From Dehalococcoidales bacterium (GTDB lineage Bacteria; Chloroflexota; Dehalococcoidia; E44-bin15): a stretch of 8,446 bases of DNA. Numbering within the stretch: the first letter of the stretch is position 1; each line of letters opens with the position of its first letter. The position numbers were made by a program, and so were the translations under genes. The DNA lies in assembly GCA_012974295.1 (NCBI GenBank), contig JAAXQM010000032.1, positions 1 to 8,446 on the forward strand, written 5' to 3'. Positions 1 through 5,794 of this stretch are shown here, in pieces. The notes under the pieces are model-generated. The model was given only the letters and a program-made list of their open reading frames with translations, was not told the DNA's origin and did no database searches.

Positions 1-314
1 GTAACGGTGGGCTGGACCTTCAGGAAGTAACCGGCGAAGGAGATGCTGAGACGAGTAACGGCGGCATCTCGTACAGCGGCGATATGATTCCCGGGGGAGA
101 TAATCGTTTAATTACCAGCAACGGCAATGTGGATGTTGAACTGCTGGGGACACCCAGCATTAAGCTGGATGCCTCTACCAGCAATGGCGATGTCACGAGC
201 GAACTGCCTATTACAGCTACTACGACGAGCGACGATCACCTTGTAGGTACAATTGGAGATGGAGAGGCGGACCTGTACATCGAAAGCTCCAATGGTGATG
301 TAACCATAAGGTAG
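1..314 (+). CDS. C-terminal part of a DUF4097-like beta-repeat protein (5' end outside window)
   Basis: An open frame runs in from the left edge (first full codon at 3) to a TAG at 312-314, giving 103 visible residues. The protein is built of short repeats of the type T/S-S-N-G-(D/N)-V, seen at least four times (for example TSNGNVDVEL, TSNGDVTSEL, SSNGDVTIR), alternating with short polar strands. This is the pattern of DUF4097-type putative adhesin domains, which fold as a right-handed parallel beta structure and are usually secreted or membrane-anchored. No signal peptide or membrane segment can be seen because the N-terminus is missing. The last repeat ends at the C-terminus, so no anchor follows it. 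The family has no established biochemical function. It is separated from hisS by about 100 bp and is not an obvious functional partner. An internal ATG at 84 is in frame but is very unlikely to be the start, since the repeats continue upstream of it. Confidence 0.7.
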   Translation, partial: NGGLDLQEVTGEGDAETSNGGISYSGDMIPGGDNRLITSNGNVDVELLGTPSIKLDASTSNGDVTSELPITATTTSDDHLVGTIGDGEADLYIESSNGDVTIR

Positions 315-357
315 GCTTCTTAAAAACAAAATGTAATGGAGCCGGTTACTTCTGTAA

Positions 358-366
358 TGGTATAGT
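358..366 (+). promoter_or_regulatory. Candidate extended -10 promoter for hisS
   Basis: TGgTATAGT matches the extended -10 form TGnTATAAT at all but one position. No good -35 box lies 16-18 bp upstream, which is tolerated for extended -10 promoters. Transcription would begin near 373, leaving a leader of about 47 nt before the TTG start of hisS. The 90-bp gap is too short for a T-box leader. The call is weak. Confidence 0.35.
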
Positions 367-419
367 GAGCTTTACAAGCCATATCCCCTAGTGTATTCTA
401 CTCAATGAAAGGGGCTTAT

Positions 420-1676
420 TTGTATAAGGCACCGAGAGGCACAACGGATATCCTGCCTGCTGAACAGGGCTACTTCAGATATATCGAGGAGCGGGCTGCT
501 GATATTTGCCAGTGTTATGGCTATAAGCGCATTGATACACCCCTCTTTGAAGATTCCCGACTTTTTGTTCGTACTATCGGCCCTGGTACAGACATAGTAG
601 AGAAGGAGACCTACTCCTTTGAGGATCGCAGTGGTCAGGGGATGACACTGCGCCCTGAGGGCACCGCTCCCATATGTCGCGCCTATCTGGAGCATGGTAT
701 GCATAACCTGCCCCAGCCGGTAAAGCTCTACTACTTTGCCGCCATTTTCAGATATGAAAGACCCCAGAAGGGGAGATACCGCCAGCATCAGCAGTTTGGC
801 TTTGAAGCGCTGGGTGAGGGTGACCCTGCTCTGGATGCTGAGGTCATCGAGATGGCTTGGCGATTTTTCAAATCCCTCGGCCTACGCAAGATTTCTATGA
901 AGGTTAACAGTATCGGGTGCCGGTTGTGTCGACCCCCTTATCTGGAGAAGCTTACGGAGTATTACTCTGAGCATATCGATCAAATGTGCCCGGAGTGCAA
1001 AGCAAGATTTCGTAAGAATACGCTGCGTCTGCTGGACTGCAAGAAACCGTTATGTCAGGATACAGCTGCTGGTGCACCGAAAAGCGTACAGCACCTGTGC
1101 CCCGAATGTAAAGAACATTTTAAAAGTGTATCGAGTTATCTCCGTTTATTGAGGGTGCCTTATAAAAAGGACCATCGTCTGGTACGTGGGCTGGATTATT
1201 ATACCAGGACGGTCTTCGAGGTGCAGCCCAAAGATGAGGGGGGTGCGCAGAGCGCCCTGGGTGGTGGTGGCCGCTACGATGACCTTATCGGGGAACTTGG
1301 CGGCAAGCCCACCCCGGCCATCGGCTTTGCTACGGGCATAGAGCGGATCGTTCTCAATCTGAAGGAGCAGGGCATCAAACCGCCGGTATCTGATGCCCAG
1401 GGGATATACGTGGCCTATCTGGGGCATGAGGGGAAGGCAGAGGCGGTTAAGCTCACAGCGGAGCTGCGTCGTGCTGGCATGCTAGTTCACTGGAGCTTTG
1501 GCAACAAGAGTTTAAAGTCTCAGATGCGTCAGGCGAACGCCTTAGGGGCGGAATTTGCCTTTATATTTGGCGAAGACGAGGTTAGGAACGGCACGGTGAT
1601 GTATAGGGACTTGGTGGAGGGGGATCAGTGGGAGGTTCCTATAGATGAGGTGGTCAACCTGCTGACGCAAGTTTAA
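420..1676 (+). CDS. hisS: Histidyl-tRNA synthetase
   Basis: Class II aminoacyl-tRNA synthetase that charges tRNA-His with histidine in the cytoplasm. Residues are numbered from the TTG start (418 aa, normal for the family). Visible are the N-terminal KAPRGTTDILP signature, the TLRPEGTAPICR stretch (about 76-87), motif 2 FRYERPQKGRYRQHQQFGFE (110-129), the histidine-specific GLDYYTRTVFEV (257-268), GGGGRYDDLIGELGG, motif 3 AIGFATGIERI (300-310), and a C-terminal anticodon-binding domain from about 328. The insertion domain carries eight cysteines (167, 170, 190, 193, 207, 212, 227, 230), three pairs as CxxC, suggesting a metal site. Start choice: an ATG at 405 is in frame but has no Shine-Dalgarno, whereas TTG 420 has AAAGGGG at 408-414, 5 nt upstream, and gives the expected short N-terminus MYKAPRGT. 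If ATG 405 is used the protein gains MKGAY. Identity is certain; the start is probable. Confidence 0.95.
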   Translation: MYKAPRGTTDILPAEQGYFRYIEERAADICQCYGYKRIDTPLFEDSRLFVRTIGPGTDIVEKETYSFEDRSGQGMTLRPEGTAPICRAYLEHGMHNLPQPVKLYYFAAIFRYERPQKGRYRQHQQFGFEALGEGDPALDAEVIEMAWRFFKSLGLRKISMKVNSIGCRLCRPPYLEKLTEYYSEHIDQMCPECKARFRKNTLRLLDCKKPLCQDTAAGAPKSVQHLCPECKEHFKSVSSYLRLLRVPYKKDHRLVRGLDYYTRTVFEVQPKDEGGAQSALGGGGRYDDLIGELGGKPTPAIGFATGIERIVLNLKEQGIKPPVSDAQGIYVAYLGHEGKAEAVKLTAELRRAGMLVHWSFGNKSLKSQMRQANALGAEFAFIFGEDEVRNGTVMYRDLVEGDQWEVPIDEVVNLLTQV

Positions 1677-1700
1677 GAAGTAACCGGCTTGTGATATAAT
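1673..1700 (+). promoter_or_regulatory. Candidate promoter for prfA-prmC
   Basis: TGaTATAAT at 1692-1700 is a perfect -10 box with the extended TG. TTAAGA at 1673-1678 matches four of six -35 bases with a 16-bp spacer, and lies across the hisS stop codon. The predicted start of transcription is near 1707, exactly where the hairpin at 1707-1724 begins. Confidence 0.55.
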
Positions 1701-1706
1701 AGTGAT

Positions 1707-1729
1707 GGCCCCAAAGGTGGGGTCTTTTT
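1707..1729 (+). terminator. Intrinsic-terminator-like hairpin between hisS and prfA
   Basis: The stem GGCCCC (1707-1712) pairs with GGGGTC (1719-1724), with one G-U pair, around the loop AAAGGT, followed by five T. It would terminate hisS transcription. Because the TATAAT at 1695-1700 lies upstream of it, the same hairpin would form the very 5' end of a prfA transcript from that promoter, too near the start for normal termination. Confidence 0.6.
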
Positions 1730-1747
1730 ATACTGAAAAGGCAAAGA

Positions 1748-2812
1748 ATGCTGGAGAAACTGGAATCGGTCGAGAGACGCTATGAAGAGCTAAACGAGTT
1801 CATGGCGCAGCCTGATATTGCTGCTGACTTCGAGCGTCTCCAAAGCCTGGCCAAGGAACAGGCAGGTATTAGTGATCAGGTGGCCAAATACCGGGATTAC
1901 AAGAAGACATCTCATGCTCTGGAGGAGACGCGTGCCATGTTGGATAAAGGCTTGGACGATGAGATGGTCGAGCTGGTAACGGACGAACTGGCAAGCCTCG
2001 AAGTAAGGCTTGAGAGCCTGACCCGTAAGCTCGAAGAAGGCCTTATACAGCGAGATGCCTATGACGAGAAGGATGTTATTGTAGAGATTCGCGCTGGCAC
2101 TGGTGGGGACGAGGCTGCCCTCTTTGCTGCCGACCTCCTTAGAATGTATGCTCGCTACGCTGAGAACCAGGGCTGGCATGTGGATGTGATCGATAGTAAC
2201 GAGAGCGGCATAGGTGGTTTTAGGGAGATCATTTTTGAGGTCAAGGGAAAGGGTGTCTATAGCAGGCTGAAGTACGAGCGCGGAGTGCACCGCGTACAAC
2301 GAGTGCCTGTCACTGAATCCAGTGGCCGCATTCATACCTCCACCGCTACTGTCGCCGTTCTCCCCGAGGCCGAGGACGTAGAGGTCGATATCAACCCCGA
2401 AGACATCAGGATTGACATCTTCTGTGCTGGTGGTCATGGTGGCCAGCATGTGAATAAGGTAGCCACTGCGGTGCGTATAGTGCATCTGCCTACAGGGATT
2501 ACGGCCTGCTGTCAGGACGAGCGGTCCCAGGGGAGAAACAAGACGAAGGCTATGGCAGTGCTCCGGGCTCGCATTCTTGATCAGGAAGAGAGAAAACATT
2601 CCGAGGAGATAGCGAAAGAGCGCCGCTCTCAGGTGGGTACTGGGGATCGCTCCGAGAAGATTCGCACCTACAACTTCCCCCAGGGAAGAGTATCCGACCA
2701 CCGCATCGGACTCACCCTCCATAATTTGGAGGGCATTCTGGGCGGGGAGCTTGATTCCCTTATCGACGCCCTAACGTCGCATGATCGGGCAAAGTGGCTG
2801 GGGGAAGCGTGA
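1748..2812 (+). CDS. prfA: Peptide chain release factor 1 (RF1)
   Basis: Recognises stop codons UAA and UAG in the ribosomal A site and triggers hydrolysis of peptidyl-tRNA. The 354 residues match the usual RF1 length of about 360. A coiled-coil-like N-terminal domain (about 1-105) precedes the core. RAGTGGDEAALFAADL (115-130) is a family signature. The codon-reading tripeptide is PVT (187-189, in VQRVPVTESSGRIHTSTATVAVLP), the RF1 type rather than the SPF of RF2. The catalytic GGQ is at 231-233 in AGGHGGQHVNKVATAVRI; the family's common form is SGAGGQHVNKTDSAVRI, so the loop is altered on both sides while GGQ is kept. The C-terminus contains RRSQVGTGDRSEKIRTYNFPQGRVSDHRI. The ATG follows AAAAGG at 1736-1741 by 6 nt. 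It is cotranscribed and overlaps with prmC, whose product methylates the GGQ glutamine. No frameshift is seen. Confidence 0.97.
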   Translation: MLEKLESVERRYEELNEFMAQPDIAADFERLQSLAKEQAGISDQVAKYRDYKKTSHALEETRAMLDKGLDDEMVELVTDELASLEVRLESLTRKLEEGLIQRDAYDEKDVIVEIRAGTGGDEAALFAADLLRMYARYAENQGWHVDVIDSNESGIGGFREIIFEVKGKGVYSRLKYERGVHRVQRVPVTESSGRIHTSTATVAVLPEAEDVEVDINPEDIRIDIFCAGGHGGQHVNKVATAVRIVHLPTGITACCQDERSQGRNKTKAMAVLRARILDQEERKHSEEIAKERRSQVGTGDRSEKIRTYNFPQGRVSDHRIGLTLHNLEGILGGELDSLIDALTSHDRAKWLGEA

Positions 2813-3750
2813 CAGTAAAGGAGGCCCGCTACCAGGCCGCAAAAACCCTTGCTGCTCATGCTATCGAGGACGCCTCGCTGGAGGCAGAGTTGCTATTGAT
2901 GCATGTTCTGAGTGTTGACCGCACCCATCTTTATGTACAGCTTGAGGATGACCTCTTGCCCGGTGAGGAGCAGGCCTTCTATCACCTGATAAATCGTCGC
3001 TTAACCCGTGAGCCTCTGGCTTACATAACTGGTCACCGCGAGTTTTTTGGACATGACTTCCTTGTGGCTTCCGGTGTACTCATCCCCAGGCAAGAGAGTG
3101 AGTTGCTGGTGGAGGAGGCAATCGATTTTGTTAAGCGTCATTTCCCCGGGTTTGTGGAATACTCTAGTGCAGGTAACGGAACCAGCATCCCTCGAGAGTC
3201 GACTGATGGGAATCCTGCGACACCCCAACAGTATGAGAGAAACCCGGTTATCGCCGAGATCGGTACCGGCAGCGGGGCCATCGCAATATCCCTTGCATTG
3301 CTTCTACCGCAGGCCACAGTCTATGCCACCGACATCTCCCCTCGCGCACTGGAGATAGCGGCGATCAATTGTGAGCGGTATAATGTTCGGGTCCATCTCC
3401 TGGAAGGCGACCTCCTGGATCCAGTTCCTCAGCCGGTAGATATCATTATCGCCAACCTGCCCTATGTAAAGGATGAAGAATGGGGGGGGCTGAGCCCTGA
3501 GATAAAAATGTACGAGCCTGCAGTGGCCCTGGCCGGGGGCCGCGATGGGCTTGATAAAATTCGCCAGCTTCTTATAAATGTGCCGGAAAAACTCCGCCTC
3601 GGTGGCATCGTTCTTTTGGAGATAGGGCCGGCTCAGGGGACTGAACTGGTCTCATGGACAAAGGGCCTCTATCCTGGAGCGAGAATAGAGTTGACTAAGG
3701 ATCTTGGCGGAGTGGATCGGGTATTTAAGGTTAATATTGACAATGCATAA
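2809..3750 (+). CDS. prmC: Release factor glutamine N5-methyltransferase
   Basis: SAM-dependent enzyme (HemK/PrmC family) that methylates the glutamine of the GGQ motif of RF1 and RF2. From the GTG at 2809 the protein has 313 residues. The N-terminal helical domain includes EPLAYITGHREFFG, followed by GVLIPRQESELLVEEA. The SAM-binding motif I is EIGTGSGAIA (150-159). The substrate-binding motif, normally NPPY, reads NLPY (216-219). EPAVALAGGRDGLD follows, then a typical C-terminal strand region. A linker of about 41 residues (106-146), rich in S, T, N, G and P, separates the domains; E. coli has about 12 there. Start choice: GTG 2809 overlaps the prfA stop as GTGA and has GGGGGAAG at 2800-2807, whereas the alternative GTG 2794 lacks a Shine-Dalgarno. 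The pairing with prfA is conserved in many bacteria. The NLPY variant leaves some doubt about the exact target, but context strongly supports PrmC. Confidence 0.93.
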   Translation: MTVKEARYQAAKTLAAHAIEDASLEAELLLMHVLSVDRTHLYVQLEDDLLPGEEQAFYHLINRRLTREPLAYITGHREFFGHDFLVASGVLIPRQESELLVEEAIDFVKRHFPGFVEYSSAGNGTSIPRESTDGNPATPQQYERNPVIAEIGTGSGAIAISLALLLPQATVYATDISPRALEIAAINCERYNVRVHLLEGDLLDPVPQPVDIIIANLPYVKDEEWGGLSPEIKMYEPAVALAGGRDGLDKIRQLLINVPEKLRLGGIVLLEIGPAQGTELVSWTKGLYPGARIELTKDLGGVDRVFKVNIDNA

Positions 3751-3764
3751 AGTACAGATATAAT
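3737..3764 (+). promoter_or_regulatory. Consensus sigma70-type promoter for glnA
   Basis: TTGACA (3737-3742) and TATAAT (3759-3764), both perfect, are separated by 16 bp. The -35 box lies inside the last codons of prmC (I-D-N-A-stop). Transcription would start near 3771, giving a leader of about 20 nt that ends in the Shine-Dalgarno GGGGAAGGAAG (3773-3783). There is no room for a riboswitch. No inverted-repeat operator is evident over the promoter. Confidence 0.85.
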
Positions 3765-3790
3765 CTATCGGCGGGGAAGGAAGATTTGAT

Positions 3791-5128
3791 ATGGCAACCA
3801 AGGCTGAAGCATCCAAAGAGAATGTTCTCAAGACGGCAAAAGAGCAGGGTGTGAAATTCATCAGGCTCTGGTTCACAGATATCCTGGGCTTTTTAAAGAG
3901 CGTGGCGATCACCGTGGAGGAATTGGAAAGGGTCCTCGACCGGGGGATAGGATTCGACGGCTCCTCGATTGAGGGGTTTGCCCGCATCGACGAAAGCGAT
4001 ATGGTGGCTATGCCCGATCCCGACACCTTTTGTATGCTTCCCTGGAGACCAGCGGAGCATACGGTTGCCAGGATGTTCTGTGACATCCTGAAGCCTGGTG
4101 GCGAACCATTCGAAGGCGACCCCAGGTATATACTGAAGATGAACCTTAAAAGGGCCGCTGACCTTGGTTACACTTTCTACGTGGGGCCAGAGCTGGAGTT
4201 TTTCTACTTCAAGGATGCCGTGAGCCCCGAGCCCTTGGATCAGGGGGGATATTTCGACTTGACCCCGGCGGACGTGTCTACCGACATGCGCCGCGAGACG
4301 ATCCTCGCCATTGAAGAGATGGGCCTCAAGGTGGAGTTTGCTCATCACGAGGTTGCCCCGAGCCAGCACGAGATCGACCTGAGATATACCGAGGCCCTGA
4401 AAATGGCCGATGGTGTGATGACCTATCGCCTGGTAGTAAAGCAGGTAGCCCAGAAGTTTGGAGTATATGCCACCTTTATGCCAAAGCCTGTCTCTGGCAT
4501 AAATGGCAATGGAATGCATGTTCACCAATCGCTATTCAAAGGCGAACGTAACGCTTTCTTCGATAAAAATGATGACTGTCACCTATCCAAAATAGGAAAA
4601 GGCTATATGGCGGGGTTGTTAAAACATGCCCCGGAGATTACCGCCATTACCAACCAGTGGGTGAATTCCTATAAGAGATTAATCCCGGGCTATGAGGCGC
4701 CCTGCTATATCTCCTGGGCTCGCAGAAACCGCTCGGATCTGATCCGCATCCCGCAATATGAGCCAGGAAAAGAGTATGCCACCCGGTTGGAGTACCGCTC
4801 CCCGGACCCTGCATGTAACCCTTACCTTGTCTTCGCCGTGATGCTGGCCGCCGGGCTGGAGGGGATTGAGAAAGGGTACGAGCTGCCCGCGCCCGTTGAG
4901 GAGAACGTATTTGAGATGGCAGAGGATGAACGGCAGCGGAGAGGGATCGAAACGCTACCGGGGAGCCTGTCTGAAGCAATCCTTCTCACCGAGGACAGCG
5001 AGCTTGTGAGAAAAGCCCTCGGCGACCATCTCTTCAATAGCTTCATCAAGAATAAAAAGATCGAGTGGGACCTATACCGTACCCAGGTGACTGACTACGA
5101 GCTGAAGCGCTATCTCCCTATTCTGTAG
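3791..5128 (+). CDS. glnA: Glutamine synthetase, type I (GSI-alpha)
   Basis: Makes glutamine from glutamate, ammonia and ATP; the main entry of ammonium into metabolism. The 445 residues are the length of the GSI-alpha class, which forms dodecamers. Motifs in order: GFDGSSIEGFARIDESD (54-70), including the arginine (65) that corresponds to the feedback-inhibition arginine of Bacillus GlnA; the metal-ligand strand GPELEFF (132-138); HHEVAPSQHEID (185-196); the ATP-site stretch KPVSGINGNGMHVHQSL (232-248); NSYKRLIPGYEAP with the flap glutamate 302; RRNRS (311-315); and RLEYRSPDPACNPYL (332-346). The adenylylated tyrosine segment and the extra insertion of GSI-beta are absent, so control is probably by feedback and transcription, not adenylylation. 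The C-terminus EWDLYRTQVTDYELKRYLPIL resembles Gram-positive GSI-alpha ends. ATG 3791 follows a good Shine-Dalgarno. It has its own promoter inside prmC. No convincing terminator follows it. Confidence 0.96.
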   Translation: MATKAEASKENVLKTAKEQGVKFIRLWFTDILGFLKSVAITVEELERVLDRGIGFDGSSIEGFARIDESDMVAMPDPDTFCMLPWRPAEHTVARMFCDILKPGGEPFEGDPRYILKMNLKRAADLGYTFYVGPELEFFYFKDAVSPEPLDQGGYFDLTPADVSTDMRRETILAIEEMGLKVEFAHHEVAPSQHEIDLRYTEALKMADGVMTYRLVVKQVAQKFGVYATFMPKPVSGINGNGMHVHQSLFKGERNAFFDKNDDCHLSKIGKGYMAGLLKHAPEITAITNQWVNSYKRLIPGYEAPCYISWARRNRSDLIRIPQYEPGKEYATRLEYRSPDPACNPYLVFAVMLAAGLEGIEKGYELPAPVEENVFEMAEDERQRRGIETLPGSLSEAILLTEDSELVRKALGDHLFNSFIKNKKIEWDLYRTQVTDYELKRYLPIL

Positions 5129-5166
5129 TAAGGTGGGGGGCATCATAGTACTTTGCTCCATATATA

Positions 5167-5374
5167 AAGACTGCTGAAATAGAGGTGCCCCGATTATATC
5201 GTGTCTGGGGGTCTGGGGTGGGCCGAAGCGTCCCCCGATCTGCTTGATTCTCTCATAAGTACCTCCTAGGATGACTGCGTGGTAAAGGGAGTGTAGAGGG
5301 AGTTCCCTCTGTTGGGGGACAGGAGGTGACGTGAATAAAAGCTGGAGGTTAATTGAGGTTATCTCAGCGACCTC
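5167..5374. repeat. MITE-like element, copy A (longer, diverged)
   Basis: The left end AAGACTGCTGAAATAGAGG and the right end TGAGGTTATCTCAGCGACCTC are imperfect inverted repeats of each other and match the ends of copy B. The inner block CTGGGGGTCTGGGGTG (5205-5220) is shared with copy B at nearly the same distance from the left end (37 against 34 nt). Flanks ATATA (5162-5166) and ATATT (5375-5379) match at four of five bases, consistent with an old 5-bp target duplication. It contains a near-palindrome AGAGGGAGTTCCCTCT (5295-5310). It is 208 bp long with no coding capacity. Confidence 0.6.
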
Positions 5375-5414
5375 ATATTTTGTGCGCTGATGTTGCTCCT
5401 CTGACAAACAACAA

Positions 5415-5535
5415 GAGACCGCTGAATAAGAGGTGCAGGATACTTCCTGCTGGGGGTCTGGGGGTGTCCCCCAGCTTATAAAATCCCCCAAGATTGGGGG
5501 ATTAGGGGGTTGGTTGAGACTATTTCAGCAGTCTC
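5415..5535. repeat. MITE-like element, copy B (121 bp, flanked by AACAA)
   Basis: The left end GAGACCGCTGAATAAGAGG is an imperfect inverted repeat of the right end, whose reverse complement begins GAGACTGCTGAAATAG. Identical 5-bp flanks AACAA stand at 5410-5414 and 5536-5540, like a target-site duplication. Inside are hairpins: GCAGGA/TCCTGC (5435-5450), GCTGGGGG/CCCCCAGC (5449-5475), AATCCCCCA/TGGGGGATT (5482-5503) and, at the right end, GTTGAGACT/AGTCTCAAC (5513-5538). Non-coding, so it would depend on a transposase encoded elsewhere. Confidence 0.65.
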
Positions 5536-5640
5536 AACAATTATGCCGTTTTGGGATAGATCTCTCTATTGTTTGGTGAAGAGGAAATGTTATTAGCTCA
5601 CAATCAATACCAAACAGAGGGTATGATCGCGTTCAGAGTA

Positions 5641-5670
5641 TTGACAGGCTATAATCCACTGTGGTAGCAT
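5641..5670 (+). promoter_or_regulatory. Candidate 23S rRNA promoter P1
   Basis: Perfect TTGACA at 5641-5646, an 18-bp spacer, then TGgTAGCAT with the -10 TAGCAT at 5665-5670 (four of six, with an extended TG). Transcription would start near 5677, and the RNA would include the competing hairpins at 5724-5765. A TATAAT at 5650-5655 is too near the TTGACA to be its partner. Confidence 0.5.
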
Positions 5671-5707
5671 GACCCTAGTGATACAGAAGCGAGATAAGAC
5701 AATACAG

Positions 5708-5722
5708 TTGACTTAAAGTCAA
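5708..5722. promoter_or_regulatory. Perfect 15-bp palindrome over the P2 -35 box (possible operator)
   Basis: TTGACTTAAAGTCAA is a perfect inverted repeat of 7-bp arms around a single A. Its left arm is the -35 box of P2. It could be an operator for a dimeric regulator, or an RNA hairpin in P1 transcripts; no known regulator is recognised. Confidence 0.4.
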
Positions 5723-5736
5723 AGCTGATGTAAACT
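5708..5736 (+). promoter_or_regulatory. Candidate 23S rRNA promoter P2
   Basis: TTGACT (5708-5713) and TAAACT (5731-5736) are separated by the ideal 17 bp. The -10 is only four of six. Transcription would start near 5743, inside the 5' arm of the terminator hairpin, so P2 transcripts would carry only part of it. Tandem promoters are common upstream of rRNA genes. Confidence 0.5.
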
Positions 5737-5757
5737 TAGAAACGGCTTACATCAAGC
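5724..5757 (+). promoter_or_regulatory. Antiterminator-like fold competing with the 23S leader terminator
   Basis: GCTGATGTAA (5724-5733) can pair with TTACATC-a-AGC (5747-5757), ten base pairs with one bulged A and a 13-nt loop. It uses bases from both arms of the terminator hairpin at 5740-5762, so the two folds exclude each other, as in attenuators. Only transcripts from P1 would contain it completely. Confidence 0.45.
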
Positions 5758-5765
5758 CGTTTTTT
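5740..5765 (+). terminator. Intrinsic terminator-like hairpin 54 nt before the 23S gene
   Basis: A perfect 9-bp stem AAACGGCTT (5740-5748) / AAGCCGTTT (5754-5762) with a 5-nt loop ACATC runs directly into a T tract (5760-5765). The form is classic for Rho-independent termination. Its place downstream of two rRNA promoter candidates and upstream of the rRNA makes it either an attenuator or the end of a short leader RNA of about 90 nt. Confidence 0.7.
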
Positions 5766-5775
5766 CGTCTGTATA

Positions 5776-5794
5776 GTACCTTAACAACTGAATA
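5776..5794 (+). promoter_or_regulatory. boxA-like antitermination sequence
   Basis: GTACCTTAACAACTGAATA resembles the boxA region that precedes 23S genes in many bacteria (CTTTAACAA or CTTTGAAAACTGAATA types). It would help the Nus complex read through the long rRNA. It lies after the terminator hairpin, not before it. Confidence 0.4.

Noticed and set aside
315..419. T-box leader for hisS
   Set aside because: The gap is about 100 bp, lacks the T-box consensus and has no terminator hairpin.
24..1688. 12-bp direct repeat GAAGTAACCGGC (24-35 and 1677-1688)
   Set aside because: One copy is coding and one is intergenic, with no shared flanks; probably chance.
1790..2722. 310-codon open frame antisense to prfA
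   Set aside because: It lies wholly within a clear prfA, has no domain character, and is explained by the codon bias of the sense strand.
3893..4528. 211-codon frame antisense to glnA
   Set aside because: Shadow of the glnA reading frame; no independent signal.
5137..5159. Hairpin GGGGCA / TGCTCC after glnA as a terminator
   Set aside because: Six weak pairs, an 11-nt loop and no T run follow; not sufficient.
5072..5491. 139-codon reverse frame across the glnA end and the spacer
   Set aside because: It runs over the two repeats and their C/G runs, has no recognisable protein sequence and no ribosome-binding site.
5650..5655. TATAAT upstream of 23S as the -10 of the TTGACA at 5641
   Set aside because: Only 3 bp separate the two boxes, and no other -35 box lies at a proper distance.
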